NCBI GenBank assembly: GCA_001781025.1
Contig: MFJZ01000003.1
Location: 6,702-13,313, forward strand
Direction of reading: 5' to 3'
Length of the DNA stretch: 6,612 nt
Source of the DNA: Candidatus Gottesmanbacteria bacterium RIFCSPLOWO2_01_FULL_49_10
Lineage (GTDB): Bacteria > Patescibacteriota > Microgenomatia > UBA10105 > UBA927
Shown piece by piece: positions 1 through 5,622 of the stretch; position 1 is the stretch's first letter, and the number at the start of each line of letters is the position of its first letter. A program made the position numbers and the translations under genes. The notes under the pieces were generated by a model. It was not told the origin of the DNA and did not search any database. It saw only the letters and a program-made list of their open reading frames with translations.

Positions 1-620
1 TTCGTCGCAATGTCCTGGGTCAATTTCACACCCAGAGCAGAAAGGAGTCTTGCCATGACCTCTGCAGTAGAAGACGCGACAGGATCGACAACATTGATCT
101 GACCAAACTGCGTATTGTTGGGATGACGATCAACGTTTACTATGGGTTTACCGGCAAACAACTCTTTATCCTCTTCATAAAGCTTTTTGAGTCCGCCCAG
201 ATGAATCGTATCAACGATGAAAATGGCCTGAGCAGCAACTCCTGCGTACGCATAGTGCACTTTATCTTGTGAAAATGTGTCAAACCCGGGACGGGGCTCG
301 ATAACGAGATTAAATTTATTGCCTTCAATATTATAGCTGACTTTCTCGATCGACCCGTCGACATAGTCAAGCGAAATAACGAAGTTTTTCCGGGCAAGCT
401 GGCTCACCACTTTATTGACACCGACAAAGCTTGATAGCGCAACCGTCATGGGGTCTGGACACGCAACGGTAACTTTTTTCCCAAGGCTTACGAGACCCAA
501 AAGAAGTGCGAGCGTGCTCCCTGTGCTATCGGGAGAGGGTTGTTCGTGAGTAACAACCAATACATCCTGCGCTTTGGCCAGGAGCTCTTTTACTTTGGCA
601 ATTTCTGCTTGAAGATCCAT
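1..620 (-). CDS. DHH-family phosphoesterase-like protein with degenerate active site (3' end outside window)
   Basis: The first 206 codons are visible; the C-terminus, including the DHHA1 substrate-binding domain expected in this family, lies beyond position 1. The NrnA/RecJ-type DHH fold is recognised from motif I (THEQPSPDSTGS, residues 24-35), a motif II-like Asp (FIVDTIH, Asp137), motif III (NVDRHPNNTQFG, residues 162-173) and the following VDPVASSTAEVMARLL (178-193). Intact relatives use Mn2+ to hydrolyse nanoRNA or pAp. Here the family DHH reads DRH (Arg165) and the motif I DGD reads SPD (Ser29), so two usual metal ligands are replaced while His25, Asp31, Asp137 and His166 remain. About 50 extra residues (roughly 80-125) separate motifs I and II compared with NrnA. 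The gene starts 20 bases after infB without a clear Shine-Dalgarno, so it is probably co-transcribed. Family membership is firm; catalytic activity is doubtful, and it may be a pseudoenzyme. Confidence 0.85.
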   Translation of the reverse strand, partial: MDLQAEIAKVKELLAKAQDVLVVTHEQPSPDSTGSTLALLLGLVSLGKKVTVACPDPMTVALSSFVGVNKVVSQLARKNFVISLDYVDGSIEKVSYNIEGNKFNLVIEPRPGFDTFSQDKVHYAYAGVAAQAIFIVDTIHLGGLKKLYEEDKELFAGKPIVNVDRHPNNTQFGQINVVDPVASSTAEVMARLLSALGVKLTQDIAT

Positions 621-640
621 ACGTGACAAAAACGCTTATA

Positions 641-2173
641 TTAGCCTGTAGTAATCGCGATTATACCATCATTGATGGCAAAATCAACTGCGGGGTCAAG
701 AAGCACTCCGCAGTCGCTCCCCACTTCGACTTTCGTGCTCGCTTCTTTGCCTCGTCGGATCGATTTTATCTTGGCCATTCCTATCTCTTTTTCTTGATCC
801 TCCACTTTACGAAGAACACGCACCGTGTCACCTCGGGCTAGTCTCCCTGATAAAATTTTTGTACCCGCGATGCGTTGTTTTTCGAAAGGAAACTCGGCGA
901 TAATTGTTCCCCGACCCAGTTCTCGCTCCCTAATCAACACTTCCTTCATGCCAGACACTGCTTCCTTAAGTTCCCGGATAAGCTCATAAATGATAGTATA
1001 GGTACGCCAAATGACTTTTTCCGTTTGAGCAAGTTTGGTCGCGGAAGGAGTGCATTTGACGTTAAACCCAACCACAAAGGATGTACTGCTTTTTGCAAGC
1101 AAAACATCTGCTTCCGTAATATCGCCAATACTACTTTCTACAATAGTAACCTCGTCTCCCAGAGAAGCCAGAATGGCTTCAATTGAGCCCATGGAATCAG
1201 CCTTGAGAAGGATAGTAAGCTTCTGTTCCTTTTGCTGGGCAACGGGTTTCAGGAAATCAGGGATACTGTCCACTGGGGCGCTTATCGGGGTCTTGGTTAC
1301 TGTCTGAGCCGCTTGGGGGGTCACTTCGACTGGTTGGGTCGTAAGTATCGATCCGATAGTGGGTAAATGGGAAAATCCGAGCACCTCGACCGGTTTACTG
1401 GGGACAGCCGCGGGGACGGCCACTCCATGCTCATCAAACATCGCTCGGACTCTACCGATATGTGTAACCCCGTCATACAGTGGTGACCCGGAAACGAGCG
1501 TTCCGCTTTTGACGATGACCACGGCAACCATGCCTTTCCCTTTGTCGATCATCGTCTCGACAACGATAGCCGCTGGAGGCGCCTTTGGATCGGCCGCCAG
1601 TTCCTTCATCTGTCCCAAAAGGAGGATGAGATCCAAAAGCTCAGCGATCCCGGTACCTTGCTTTGCAGAAATGGCAAGAAGCGGCACTTGACCACCGAAT
1701 CCTTCTACCTGTACTCCTGCTCTTGCGAGGTCTTGCTTCACGCGGTCGACATTTGCCCCCGGAAGGTCAATCTTATTGACCGCAACAATCATGGGAATAC
1801 CCGCGGCTTTAATCTGTTCGATGGACTCGACGGTCTGGGGCTTCACGCTGTCGTCTGCGGCGACAACCAAAATTACAATGTCTGCCGCTGCTGCGCCACG
1901 CGCGCGCATCGCAGCGAATGCCTCATGCCCGGGAGTATCGATGAAGGTAATAAACTGTTCTTCAGTTTTGAGTTTTGAGTTTTGAGTTTTGAGTTTAATC
2001 TGGTATGCTCCGATTTTTTGGGTAATCCCGCCGTGTTCACCTGCGACGACGTTAGTTTTTCTGATAGTATCAAGAAGCGTTGTTTTTCCGTGGTCAACGT
2101 GGCCTAGAACCGCTACAACCGGCGGTCGTGCATGAACAAGAGGACGGACTTTTGATTTTTTTGTATCCCCCAT
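641..2173 (-). CDS. infB: translation initiation factor IF-2, short form
   Basis: This GTPase delivers fMet-tRNA to the 30S subunit and promotes 50S joining. The 510 residues contain all G motifs: G1 GHVDHGKT (24-31), G2 GGIT (48-51), G3 DTPGH (79-83), G4 NKID (133-136) and G5 SAK (169-171). Domain II follows at about 195-285, domain III at about 318-410 (KADSMGSIEAI; LAKSSTSFVVGFNVK), and the initiator-tRNA-binding C2 domain at about 417-510, with SDCG at 486-489. The G domain begins within 20 residues of the start, so the long N-terminal domains of typical IF2 (often 700-900 residues) are missing; this looks like a minimal form rather than a truncation, because the start has a good Shine-Dalgarno. 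Residues 60-70 (KLKTQNSKLKT), between G2 and G3, are encoded entirely by a heptanucleotide repeat and lengthen that loop by about nine residues relative to E. coli. It lies 35 bases after nusA in the same operon. Confidence 0.97.
   Translation of the reverse strand: MGDTKKSKVRPLVHARPPVVAVLGHVDHGKTTLLDTIRKTNVVAGEHGGITQKIGAYQIKLKTQNSKLKTEEQFITFIDTPGHEAFAAMRARGAAAADIVILVVAADDSVKPQTVESIEQIKAAGIPMIVAVNKIDLPGANVDRVKQDLARAGVQVEGFGGQVPLLAISAKQGTGIAELLDLILLLGQMKELAADPKAPPAAIVVETMIDKGKGMVAVVIVKSGTLVSGSPLYDGVTHIGRVRAMFDEHGVAVPAAVPSKPVEVLGFSHLPTIGSILTTQPVEVTPQAAQTVTKTPISAPVDSIPDFLKPVAQQKEQKLTILLKADSMGSIEAILASLGDEVTIVESSIGDITEADVLLAKSSTSFVVGFNVKCTPSATKLAQTEKVIWRTYTIIYELIRELKEAVSGMKEVLIRERELGRGTIIAEFPFEKQRIAGTKILSGRLARGDTVRVLRKVEDQEKEIGMAKIKSIRRGKEASTKVEVGSDCGVLLDPAVDFAINDGIIAITTG
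1964..1996 (-). repeat. heptanucleotide tandem repeat inside infB
   Basis: The plus strand reads AGTTTTG four times in perfect tandem (1964-1970, 1971-1977, 1978-1984, 1985-1991) plus a five-base partial copy to 1996. Because 7 is not a multiple of 3, three units make a 21-nt coding period, giving the seven-residue peptide period LKTQNSK. A gain or loss of one or two units would shift the frame; only changes by three units preserve it. The array encodes infB residues 60-70. Confidence 0.97.
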
Positions 2174-2179
2174 ACAGCG

Positions 2180-2184
2180 CTCCT
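2180..2184 (-). promoter_or_regulatory. Shine-Dalgarno site of infB
   Basis: The minus strand reads AGGAG six bases before the infB ATG. It is the only strong Shine-Dalgarno among the five starts visible in the window and supports the short IF2 start at 2173. It sits inside a small ACAG...CTGT inverted repeat whose significance is unclear. Confidence 0.75.
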
Positions 2185-2208
2185 GTGAGAATCCACGGTG
2201 TTCATAGA

Positions 2209-3372
2209 CTAGCTCTTTGACGTATCGGCGTGATTCTCTTTTTTGGTTTTCCCTGTATCATCTGGTGCCTTTTGTGTCTTGTCGTCTTGAGCTTGACCTG
2301 GCGTTCCCTTCTCACTCACTCCTGACTCTTCCTTTTTTTCCGCTGTCCCTTTCTCTTTAGGGACTTTTTTATCGTCTTTCCCGTGTGGCTCATTCTTATT
2401 GGTGCTTTGGTCGGACGCAGGTTGTCCCTTACCGCGAATATCAATTTTCCAGCCGGTAATCTTGGCGGCTAACCGGACATTTTGACCATCACGACCGATC
2501 GCAAGTGACAGCTGATCATCGGAAATGAGCACTTCTGCGGACTTTTTCTTCTCGTTTAGAATAACTTCCAGATCCTTTGCTGGTGCCAGAGCCGCGGTGA
2601 TAAAATTCTTATAATCCTCACTCCACTGAATAATGTCGACCTTCTCACTCCCGCCAAGCTCGCCAATGACTGATTGAACGCGTACCCCCTTTTGACCCAC
2701 ACAGGAACCGACGGGATCAACACCCGATTGATTGGAATACACCGCAACTTTTGTCCGCCCACCGGCTTCTCGGGCAACTGCCCGAAGTTCAACGGCTCCC
2801 GAGGCTACTTCCGGCACTTCCCGTTTGAAAAGTCCCTCAACCAGGCCTTTGTGCGCACGGGAGACGATAATCTCATTGCCGCGCATGGTTTCCCGAATGC
2901 CTTCGATGTAAAAAGTAAGCCGCTGATTGAGATGATATCTCTCTCCTTGGCTCTGCTCTTGCAGCGGCATGACACCCTGTGCGCGACCGATATCAACGAT
3001 AATGTTCGGCCCGTCAAACCGAAGCACCATGCCGGAGACAATTGACCCTATCTTTGTTTGATAATCGGCAAGAACTGCCTGTTTTTCCGCTTCCCGGATA
3101 CGCTGAAGGATCACTTGTTTGGCGGTCTGGGCTGCAATGCGACCAAAGCCCGGAGGAGTTATGTCTTTGCCGTCTTTCTTAAGGTGCGCCTCACCGGTAT
3201 CGGGATTGAGCTCGACGGTAAAAAGTTCCAGGTCTTCTGCACCGTAGTCTTTCCGGTACGCTGCAAGAATCGCGGCCTTTATCGTCTCAAGAACCACCGC
3301 AGGATCAATCCCCCGCTCGGTGGCAACCTGATTTAAGGCTAATGCAAACTCACTTCGTACGATTGCTGGCAT
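2209..3372 (-). CDS. nusA: transcription termination/antitermination factor NusA
   Basis: NusA binds RNA polymerase and nascent RNA, and modulates pausing, intrinsic termination and antitermination. The 387 residues show the N-terminal RNA polymerase-binding domain (about 1-105), the S1 domain (about 108-175), KH1 with the signature DPVGSCVGQKGVRV (219-232, GxxG at 226-229), and KH2 with LSLAIGRDGQNVRLAA (288-303, GxxG at 293-296). Residues after about 315 form a Lys/Glu/Asp/Gly-rich tail that looks disordered and replaces the acidic AR repeats seen in E. coli NusA; many bacteria lack AR repeats. The start is supported by the conserved N-terminal pattern, although no Shine-Dalgarno precedes it: a hairpin ends five bases upstream instead. 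infB follows after 35 bases. rimP, normally just upstream, is absent; the upstream gap carries promoter and attenuator-like elements. Confidence 0.97.
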   Translation of the reverse strand: MPAIVRSEFALALNQVATERGIDPAVVLETIKAAILAAYRKDYGAEDLELFTVELNPDTGEAHLKKDGKDITPPGFGRIAAQTAKQVILQRIREAEKQAVLADYQTKIGSIVSGMVLRFDGPNIIVDIGRAQGVMPLQEQSQGERYHLNQRLTFYIEGIRETMRGNEIIVSRAHKGLVEGLFKREVPEVASGAVELRAVAREAGGRTKVAVYSNQSGVDPVGSCVGQKGVRVQSVIGELGGSEKVDIIQWSEDYKNFITAALAPAKDLEVILNEKKKSAEVLISDDQLSLAIGRDGQNVRLAAKITGWKIDIRGKGQPASDQSTNKNEPHGKDDKKVPKEKGTAEKKEESGVSEKGTPGQAQDDKTQKAPDDTGKTKKENHADTSKS

Positions 3373-3377
3373 ACTAG

Positions 3378-3410
3378 AAACACTTAGCGAATTTTATGAG
3401 CTTAGTGTTT
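3378..3410 (-). promoter_or_regulatory. hairpin immediately before the nusA start codon
   Basis: Arms 3378-3388 and 3400-3410 form an 11-bp inverted repeat with a single mismatch (AAACACTAAGC / GCTAAGTGTTT on the minus strand) around an 11-nt AU-rich loop. On the nusA mRNA the stem ends five nucleotides before AUG, exactly where a Shine-Dalgarno would lie. It could control translation as RNA, or be a protein-binding site as DNA. The structure is visible; the role is inferred. Confidence 0.55.
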
Positions 3411-3414
3411 ATGT

Positions 3415-3486
3415 ACCCGCCGCTCACGCGCTCTTTACGGCGTGTACGAATAGTACTGAAAAGCCGTAAAGGAAGCGTAGGCGGGT
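3415..3486 (-). ncRNA. long interrupted hairpin in the nusA leader (candidate structured RNA element)
   Basis: Nested complementary arms span 72 nt: 3415-3421 with 3480-3486 (7 bp), 3426-3429 with 3475-3478 (4 bp), 3433-3441 with 3463-3471 (9 bp, perfect) and a possible inner 3444-3447 with 3453-3456 (4 bp). Internal loops separate the segments, which is more like a folded RNA element than a simple terminator. There is no U-tract. If the promoter at 3542-3571 is used, this lies in the 5' leader of nusA. It matches no riboswitch family I recognise. Confidence 0.45.
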
Positions 3487-3497
3487 CTTCCTTTATC

Positions 3498-3522
3498 AAA
3501 AAAGGTGGGCTACCCCACCTTT
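3498..3522 (-). terminator. intrinsic terminator / attenuator hairpin upstream of nusA
   Basis: On the minus strand a perfect 9-bp stem (AAAGGTGGG / CCCACCTTT, arms 3514-3522 and 3501-3509) with a GTAG tetraloop runs into a six-T stretch (3498-3503, partly within the stem), the form of a Rho-independent terminator. It lies about 13-15 bases downstream of the transcription start predicted from the promoter at 3542-3571 and before nusA, so it would terminate transcription ahead of the operon: an attenuator arrangement. On the plus strand only a short T run follows, so it is weaker in that direction. Confidence 0.65.
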
Positions 3523-3541
3523 ACCTCTTCAAACCTTCCTT

Positions 3542-3571
3542 ATTATATACACTCTCACTTCCTTCCGTCAA
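3542..3571 (-). promoter_or_regulatory. predicted sigma70-type promoter of nusA-infB-DHH
   Basis: The minus strand carries TTGACG (3566-3571, five of six matches to the -35 consensus), an 18-base spacer and a perfect TATAAT (3542-3547). Transcription would start near 3535, giving a leader of roughly 160 nt before the nusA ATG. No other hexamer pair in the gap looks as good in this direction. Confidence 0.7.
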
Positions 3572-3607
3572 TGTCCGTAGCGCACCCCTCCGCTATCACA
3601 TGATGCT

Positions 3608-3620
3608 CTCTTTGAAAGAG
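3608..3620. promoter_or_regulatory. operator-like palindrome in the methyltransferase promoter
   Basis: CTCTTT (3608-3613) and AAAGAG (3615-3620) form a perfect 6-bp inverted repeat around a single G. It directly abuts the extended -10 element, a position where a dimeric repressor could block RNA polymerase. No regulator gene is seen nearby, and chance occurrence is possible. Confidence 0.3.
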
Positions 3621-3629
3621 TGGTATAAT
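3621..3629 (+). promoter_or_regulatory. extended -10 promoter of the methyltransferase gene
   Basis: The plus strand reads TGGTATAAT, an extended -10 (TGn) followed by a perfect TATAAT at 3624-3629. No good -35 lies at the expected distance, which extended -10 promoters tolerate. The predicted start is near 3636, leaving a leader of about 22 nt with only a weak GTAGG (3646-3650) seven bases before the ATG. Confidence 0.6.
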
Positions 3630-3657
3630 TTCACCCCTTAATATCGTAGGCATTGCT

Positions 3658-4623
3658 ATGGCCAAAGAACCGCTATATAGACTCGCAGATACAGCCTACA
3701 CTGCTATTATCCGTGGCTGTTTACTCTCTCCGGATGCTCAAACAGACATCCCGTTTGGAGACTTAACGCTCTCTTTTGACACTCAGGAGGCACGACGTGA
3801 TTTTTATGGGCTATCCGACAGGAAGAGAGTTGCAACAGTATTTCCTGACTATAGTGAATTCATGGACGCAGAGTCTCCCGAAACCATGACTCTCAAAGAA
3901 ATCCTTTTGTATGATCGGCTTTGGGGAGAAGGGCATAAAAAGACCGGCTACTTTGGCATCCCATGGGAAACGCTCGTTGGAGAATTCGGCTGTGAAGTTG
4001 CACGCCGGTCATTTTTCGAAGCAACACCATGGGAAATCGCCACATCTTTTGCCAGAACTCTTCGCCAGGAAGCAGTACGGCGCCGAAATATCAGTCCAAG
4101 TCATCCCCTTAGGTTGTTAGACGTATGTACAGGAACAGGAGTCACGGCACTCGCATTATCTGCGCCTACTGACGAATATACACCTGCTCATGTTGCAAGC
4201 CTAGAAAGTAACGGGGGAATTTGTAAATTTACTTGCCACAGTCTGGATAGCATGGGTGTAGCACGCGTCACTCCCTATTGGGTAAACGCACTCGACTTTC
4301 TTCCTTCTGCTGCTCGGGCTGAGATGCACTATGACGGCGCGTTTTTAGATCCTCCATGGGGCGGAGTATATGCGAGAACCGAAATGACCGTTGACGATTT
4401 GTGTCTTACCGATACAAATGGATATATTGTTTCAGGACCAGACCTAGTAGACCTTGCCTTGCAAGTGTCACCCGTCGTTGCAATACATGTTCCATCTAAA
4501 ATATCTCCGGAATCGATGTATGCATCAGCGAAGCGTATCGGAGCACAAGTAACTATAACGGAGCATCACGCACATTCTGGTGGACGAAAACTTAAAGAAA
4601 TTTTGGCGCTCTTTCATCGTTAG
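3658..4623 (+). CDS. Tgs1-like (RNA cap guanine-N2 methyltransferase family) class I SAM methyltransferase
   Basis: The 321-residue protein has an N-terminal region of about 145 residues that I do not recognise, then a class I SAM-dependent methyltransferase domain. Motif I is LLDVCTGTG (153-161), an acidic residue that could bind the SAM ribose is Glu183, and catalytic motif IV is FLDPPWGGVY (229-238). The stretch after it aligns by eye with trimethylguanosine synthase: human FLSPPWGGPDY matches FLDPPWGGVY, and the human C-terminal KLKTITAYFG matches KLKEILALFH (311-320). Trp234 corresponds to the Tgs1 tryptophan that stacks on the m7G cap base. Tgs1 adds methyl groups to N2 of guanine in capped RNAs, but bacteria have no such cap, so the substrate is unknown. 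It is the only plus-strand gene, divergent from nusA and convergent with dnaJ, and looks somewhat more A/T-rich in codon choice than its neighbours, which hints at transfer. Other N2-guanine or N6-adenine rRNA/tRNA methyltransferases are alternatives. Confidence 0.8.
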   Translation: MAKEPLYRLADTAYTAIIRGCLLSPDAQTDIPFGDLTLSFDTQEARRDFYGLSDRKRVATVFPDYSEFMDAESPETMTLKEILLYDRLWGEGHKKTGYFGIPWETLVGEFGCEVARRSFFEATPWEIATSFARTLRQEAVRRRNISPSHPLRLLDVCTGTGVTALALSAPTDEYTPAHVASLESNGGICKFTCHSLDSMGVARVTPYWVNALDFLPSAARAEMHYDGAFLDPPWGGVYARTEMTVDDLCLTDTNGYIVSGPDLVDLALQVSPVVAIHVPSKISPESMYASAKRIGAQVTITEHHAHSGGRKLKEILALFHR

Positions 4624-4693
4624 TCCTACTCTTTCTACGCGACCGTCACCTGCAGCACATATGCGAAAAACTCCCACTAACTGTAACATGCGA
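4624..4693. other. convergent intergenic gap without clear terminator
   Basis: Seventy bases lie between the convergent stops of the methyltransferase gene and dnaJ. I found no hairpin with a T-tract on either strand, only short repeats of ATGCG. Termination here may be Rho-dependent or may use weak structure. Confidence 0.5.
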
Positions 4694-5602
4694 TTATGCG
4701 GAATCTAACTCTTCCAGGAGTTCCCGCTGGCGGCGGGAAAGGTGGGTGGGAATGGTAAGCCGGATGCGCACATACTGATCGCCCCTCCCTGAACCTCGCA
4801 CGTGCGGCACGCCTTTACCGCGCAGGCGGATAAGGGTGCCGGGTTGGGTGCCGGGTTGGACGCGGATTTTAAGCGGCCCATCGATGGTAGGTACTTCGAT
4901 AATTTCACCAAGGGCAGCCTGAGCATAGGTGATTGCGTGATCAATAATAAGGTCATCACCCTCCCGTTTAAATTCTTTACTTGGTCGAACTTGTACGACG
5001 ATATCAAAATCGTCAAAGCGAATACGAGATCCGCTATCAACGCCAGCCGGTATCTTAATCGTTTTTTTCACTGACCCATCACCAGCCTGACCACGGGGTA
5101 TATGCACCTCTTTAGTCACTCCCTTTGCCGCTTCTATAAAATCTATAGCAATCTCATAAACATTTCGCCGCTGTCTGTTGCCTGCCGAACGGCCAAATCC
5201 GCCGCCAAAAAATTGTTCAAAAATCTCAAAGGGGTCAATACCTTCAAAGTCTCCACCGAAAGGGCTCCCACCATTTGTTGAATATGTATACGTAAACGGC
5301 CCACCACCCCAACCAGAGGCTGGTCCGCCTCTGGCGGAGAACGGCCCCTGACCGGCCGCCCCTCCACCCATTCCCGGCTGGAAGGCAGCATGACCAAACT
5401 GGTCGTAGGTTTCTTTCTTCTTGGGATCAGATAATACCGCGTACGCCTCATTGATTTCCTTAAACTTTTCATTTGCCCCCGCAGCCTTATTCCTATCCGG
5501 ATGCCACTCAAGGGCCAGCTTCCGGTACGCCTTCTTGATCTCATCAAGCGAGGAAGACTTGCTAACACTTAAAATATCGTAATAGTCCCGTTTTGTCGCC
5601 AT
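4694..5602 (-). CDS. dnaJ: DnaJ/Hsp40 co-chaperone, class B-like without zinc finger
   Basis: DnaJ delivers unfolded clients to DnaK and stimulates its ATPase. The 302 residues show a J-domain (about 5-70) with the essential HPD at 34-36, a Gly/Phe-rich segment (about 75-140, with DPFEIFEQFFGGGF), and C-terminal substrate-binding domains (about 148-295) including IPAGVDSGSRIRF and LRGKGVPHVRG. The four CxxCxGxG zinc repeats of classical DnaJ are absent: there is no cysteine in the protein, and GVTKEVHIPRGQ is joined to KKTIKIPAGVD by a short linker. The GDL-type segment after the IPAG motif is also shortened to DDFDIVVQV. This matches the CbpA/DnaJB domain plan, yet the gene sits in the classical dnaJ position behind dnaK. 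The start fits the conserved J-domain N-terminus; no Shine-Dalgarno precedes it. Confidence 0.93.
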   Translation of the reverse strand: MATKRDYYDILSVSKSSSLDEIKKAYRKLALEWHPDRNKAAGANEKFKEINEAYAVLSDPKKKETYDQFGHAAFQPGMGGGAAGQGPFSARGGPASGWGGGPFTYTYSTNGGSPFGGDFEGIDPFEIFEQFFGGGFGRSAGNRQRRNVYEIAIDFIEAAKGVTKEVHIPRGQAGDGSVKKTIKIPAGVDSGSRIRFDDFDIVVQVRPSKEFKREGDDLIIDHAITYAQAALGEIIEVPTIDGPLKIRVQPGTQPGTLIRLRGKGVPHVRGSGRGDQYVRIRLTIPTHLSRRQRELLEELDSA

Positions 5603-5611
5603 ATATCATTG

Positions 5612-5620
5612 ATTATATCA
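5612..5620 (-). promoter_or_regulatory. candidate extended -10 box directly upstream of dnaJ
   Basis: The minus strand reads TGATATAAT, a TGn-extended perfect -10 at 5612-5617. A start about seven bases downstream (near 5605) would give a dnaJ transcript with almost no leader. The -35 region falls in a GC-rich hairpin and does not match consensus. The region is A/T-rich, so chance is a real alternative. Confidence 0.35.
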
Positions 5621-5622
5621 AA

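Larger units (their letters stand above)
3373..3657. other. divergent intergenic region with structured nusA leader
   Basis: This 285-base gap separates the divergent nusA and methyltransferase starts. Reading toward nusA it holds a sigma70-like promoter (3542-3571), a terminator-like hairpin (3498-3522), a long interrupted hairpin (3415-3486) and a start-proximal hairpin (3378-3410). Reading toward the methyltransferase it holds an operator-like palindrome (3608-3620) and an extended -10 box (3621-3629). I see no convincing protein gene in it. Confidence 0.7.

Noticed and set aside
3378..3410. Possible CIRCE (HrcA operator) resemblance of the inverted repeat before nusA
   Set aside because: The arms differ from the CIRCE consensus TTAGCACTC/GAGTGCTAA, and the gene is not a heat-shock gene.
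3396..3641. Plus-strand open frame of 81 codons in the nusA/methyltransferase gap
   Set aside because: It runs through the inverted repeats and both promoters, has no Shine-Dalgarno and shows no recognisable domain; structure explains this stretch better than coding.
4624..4693. Bidirectional terminator expected between convergent genes
   Set aside because: No stem with an adjacent T-tract was found on either strand; only short ATGCG repeats are present.
4834..4857. Perfect 12-bp tandem duplication inside dnaJ
   Set aside because: It encodes QPGTQPGT, which matches the normal conserved PGTQPGT-like segment of DnaJ C-terminal domains, so it is not an insertion.
5143..5568. 141-codon minus-strand frame overlapping dnaJ, and other long overlapping frames inside infB, nusA and dnaK
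   Set aside because: They overlap strongly conserved genes in other frames, and their translations show no family features.
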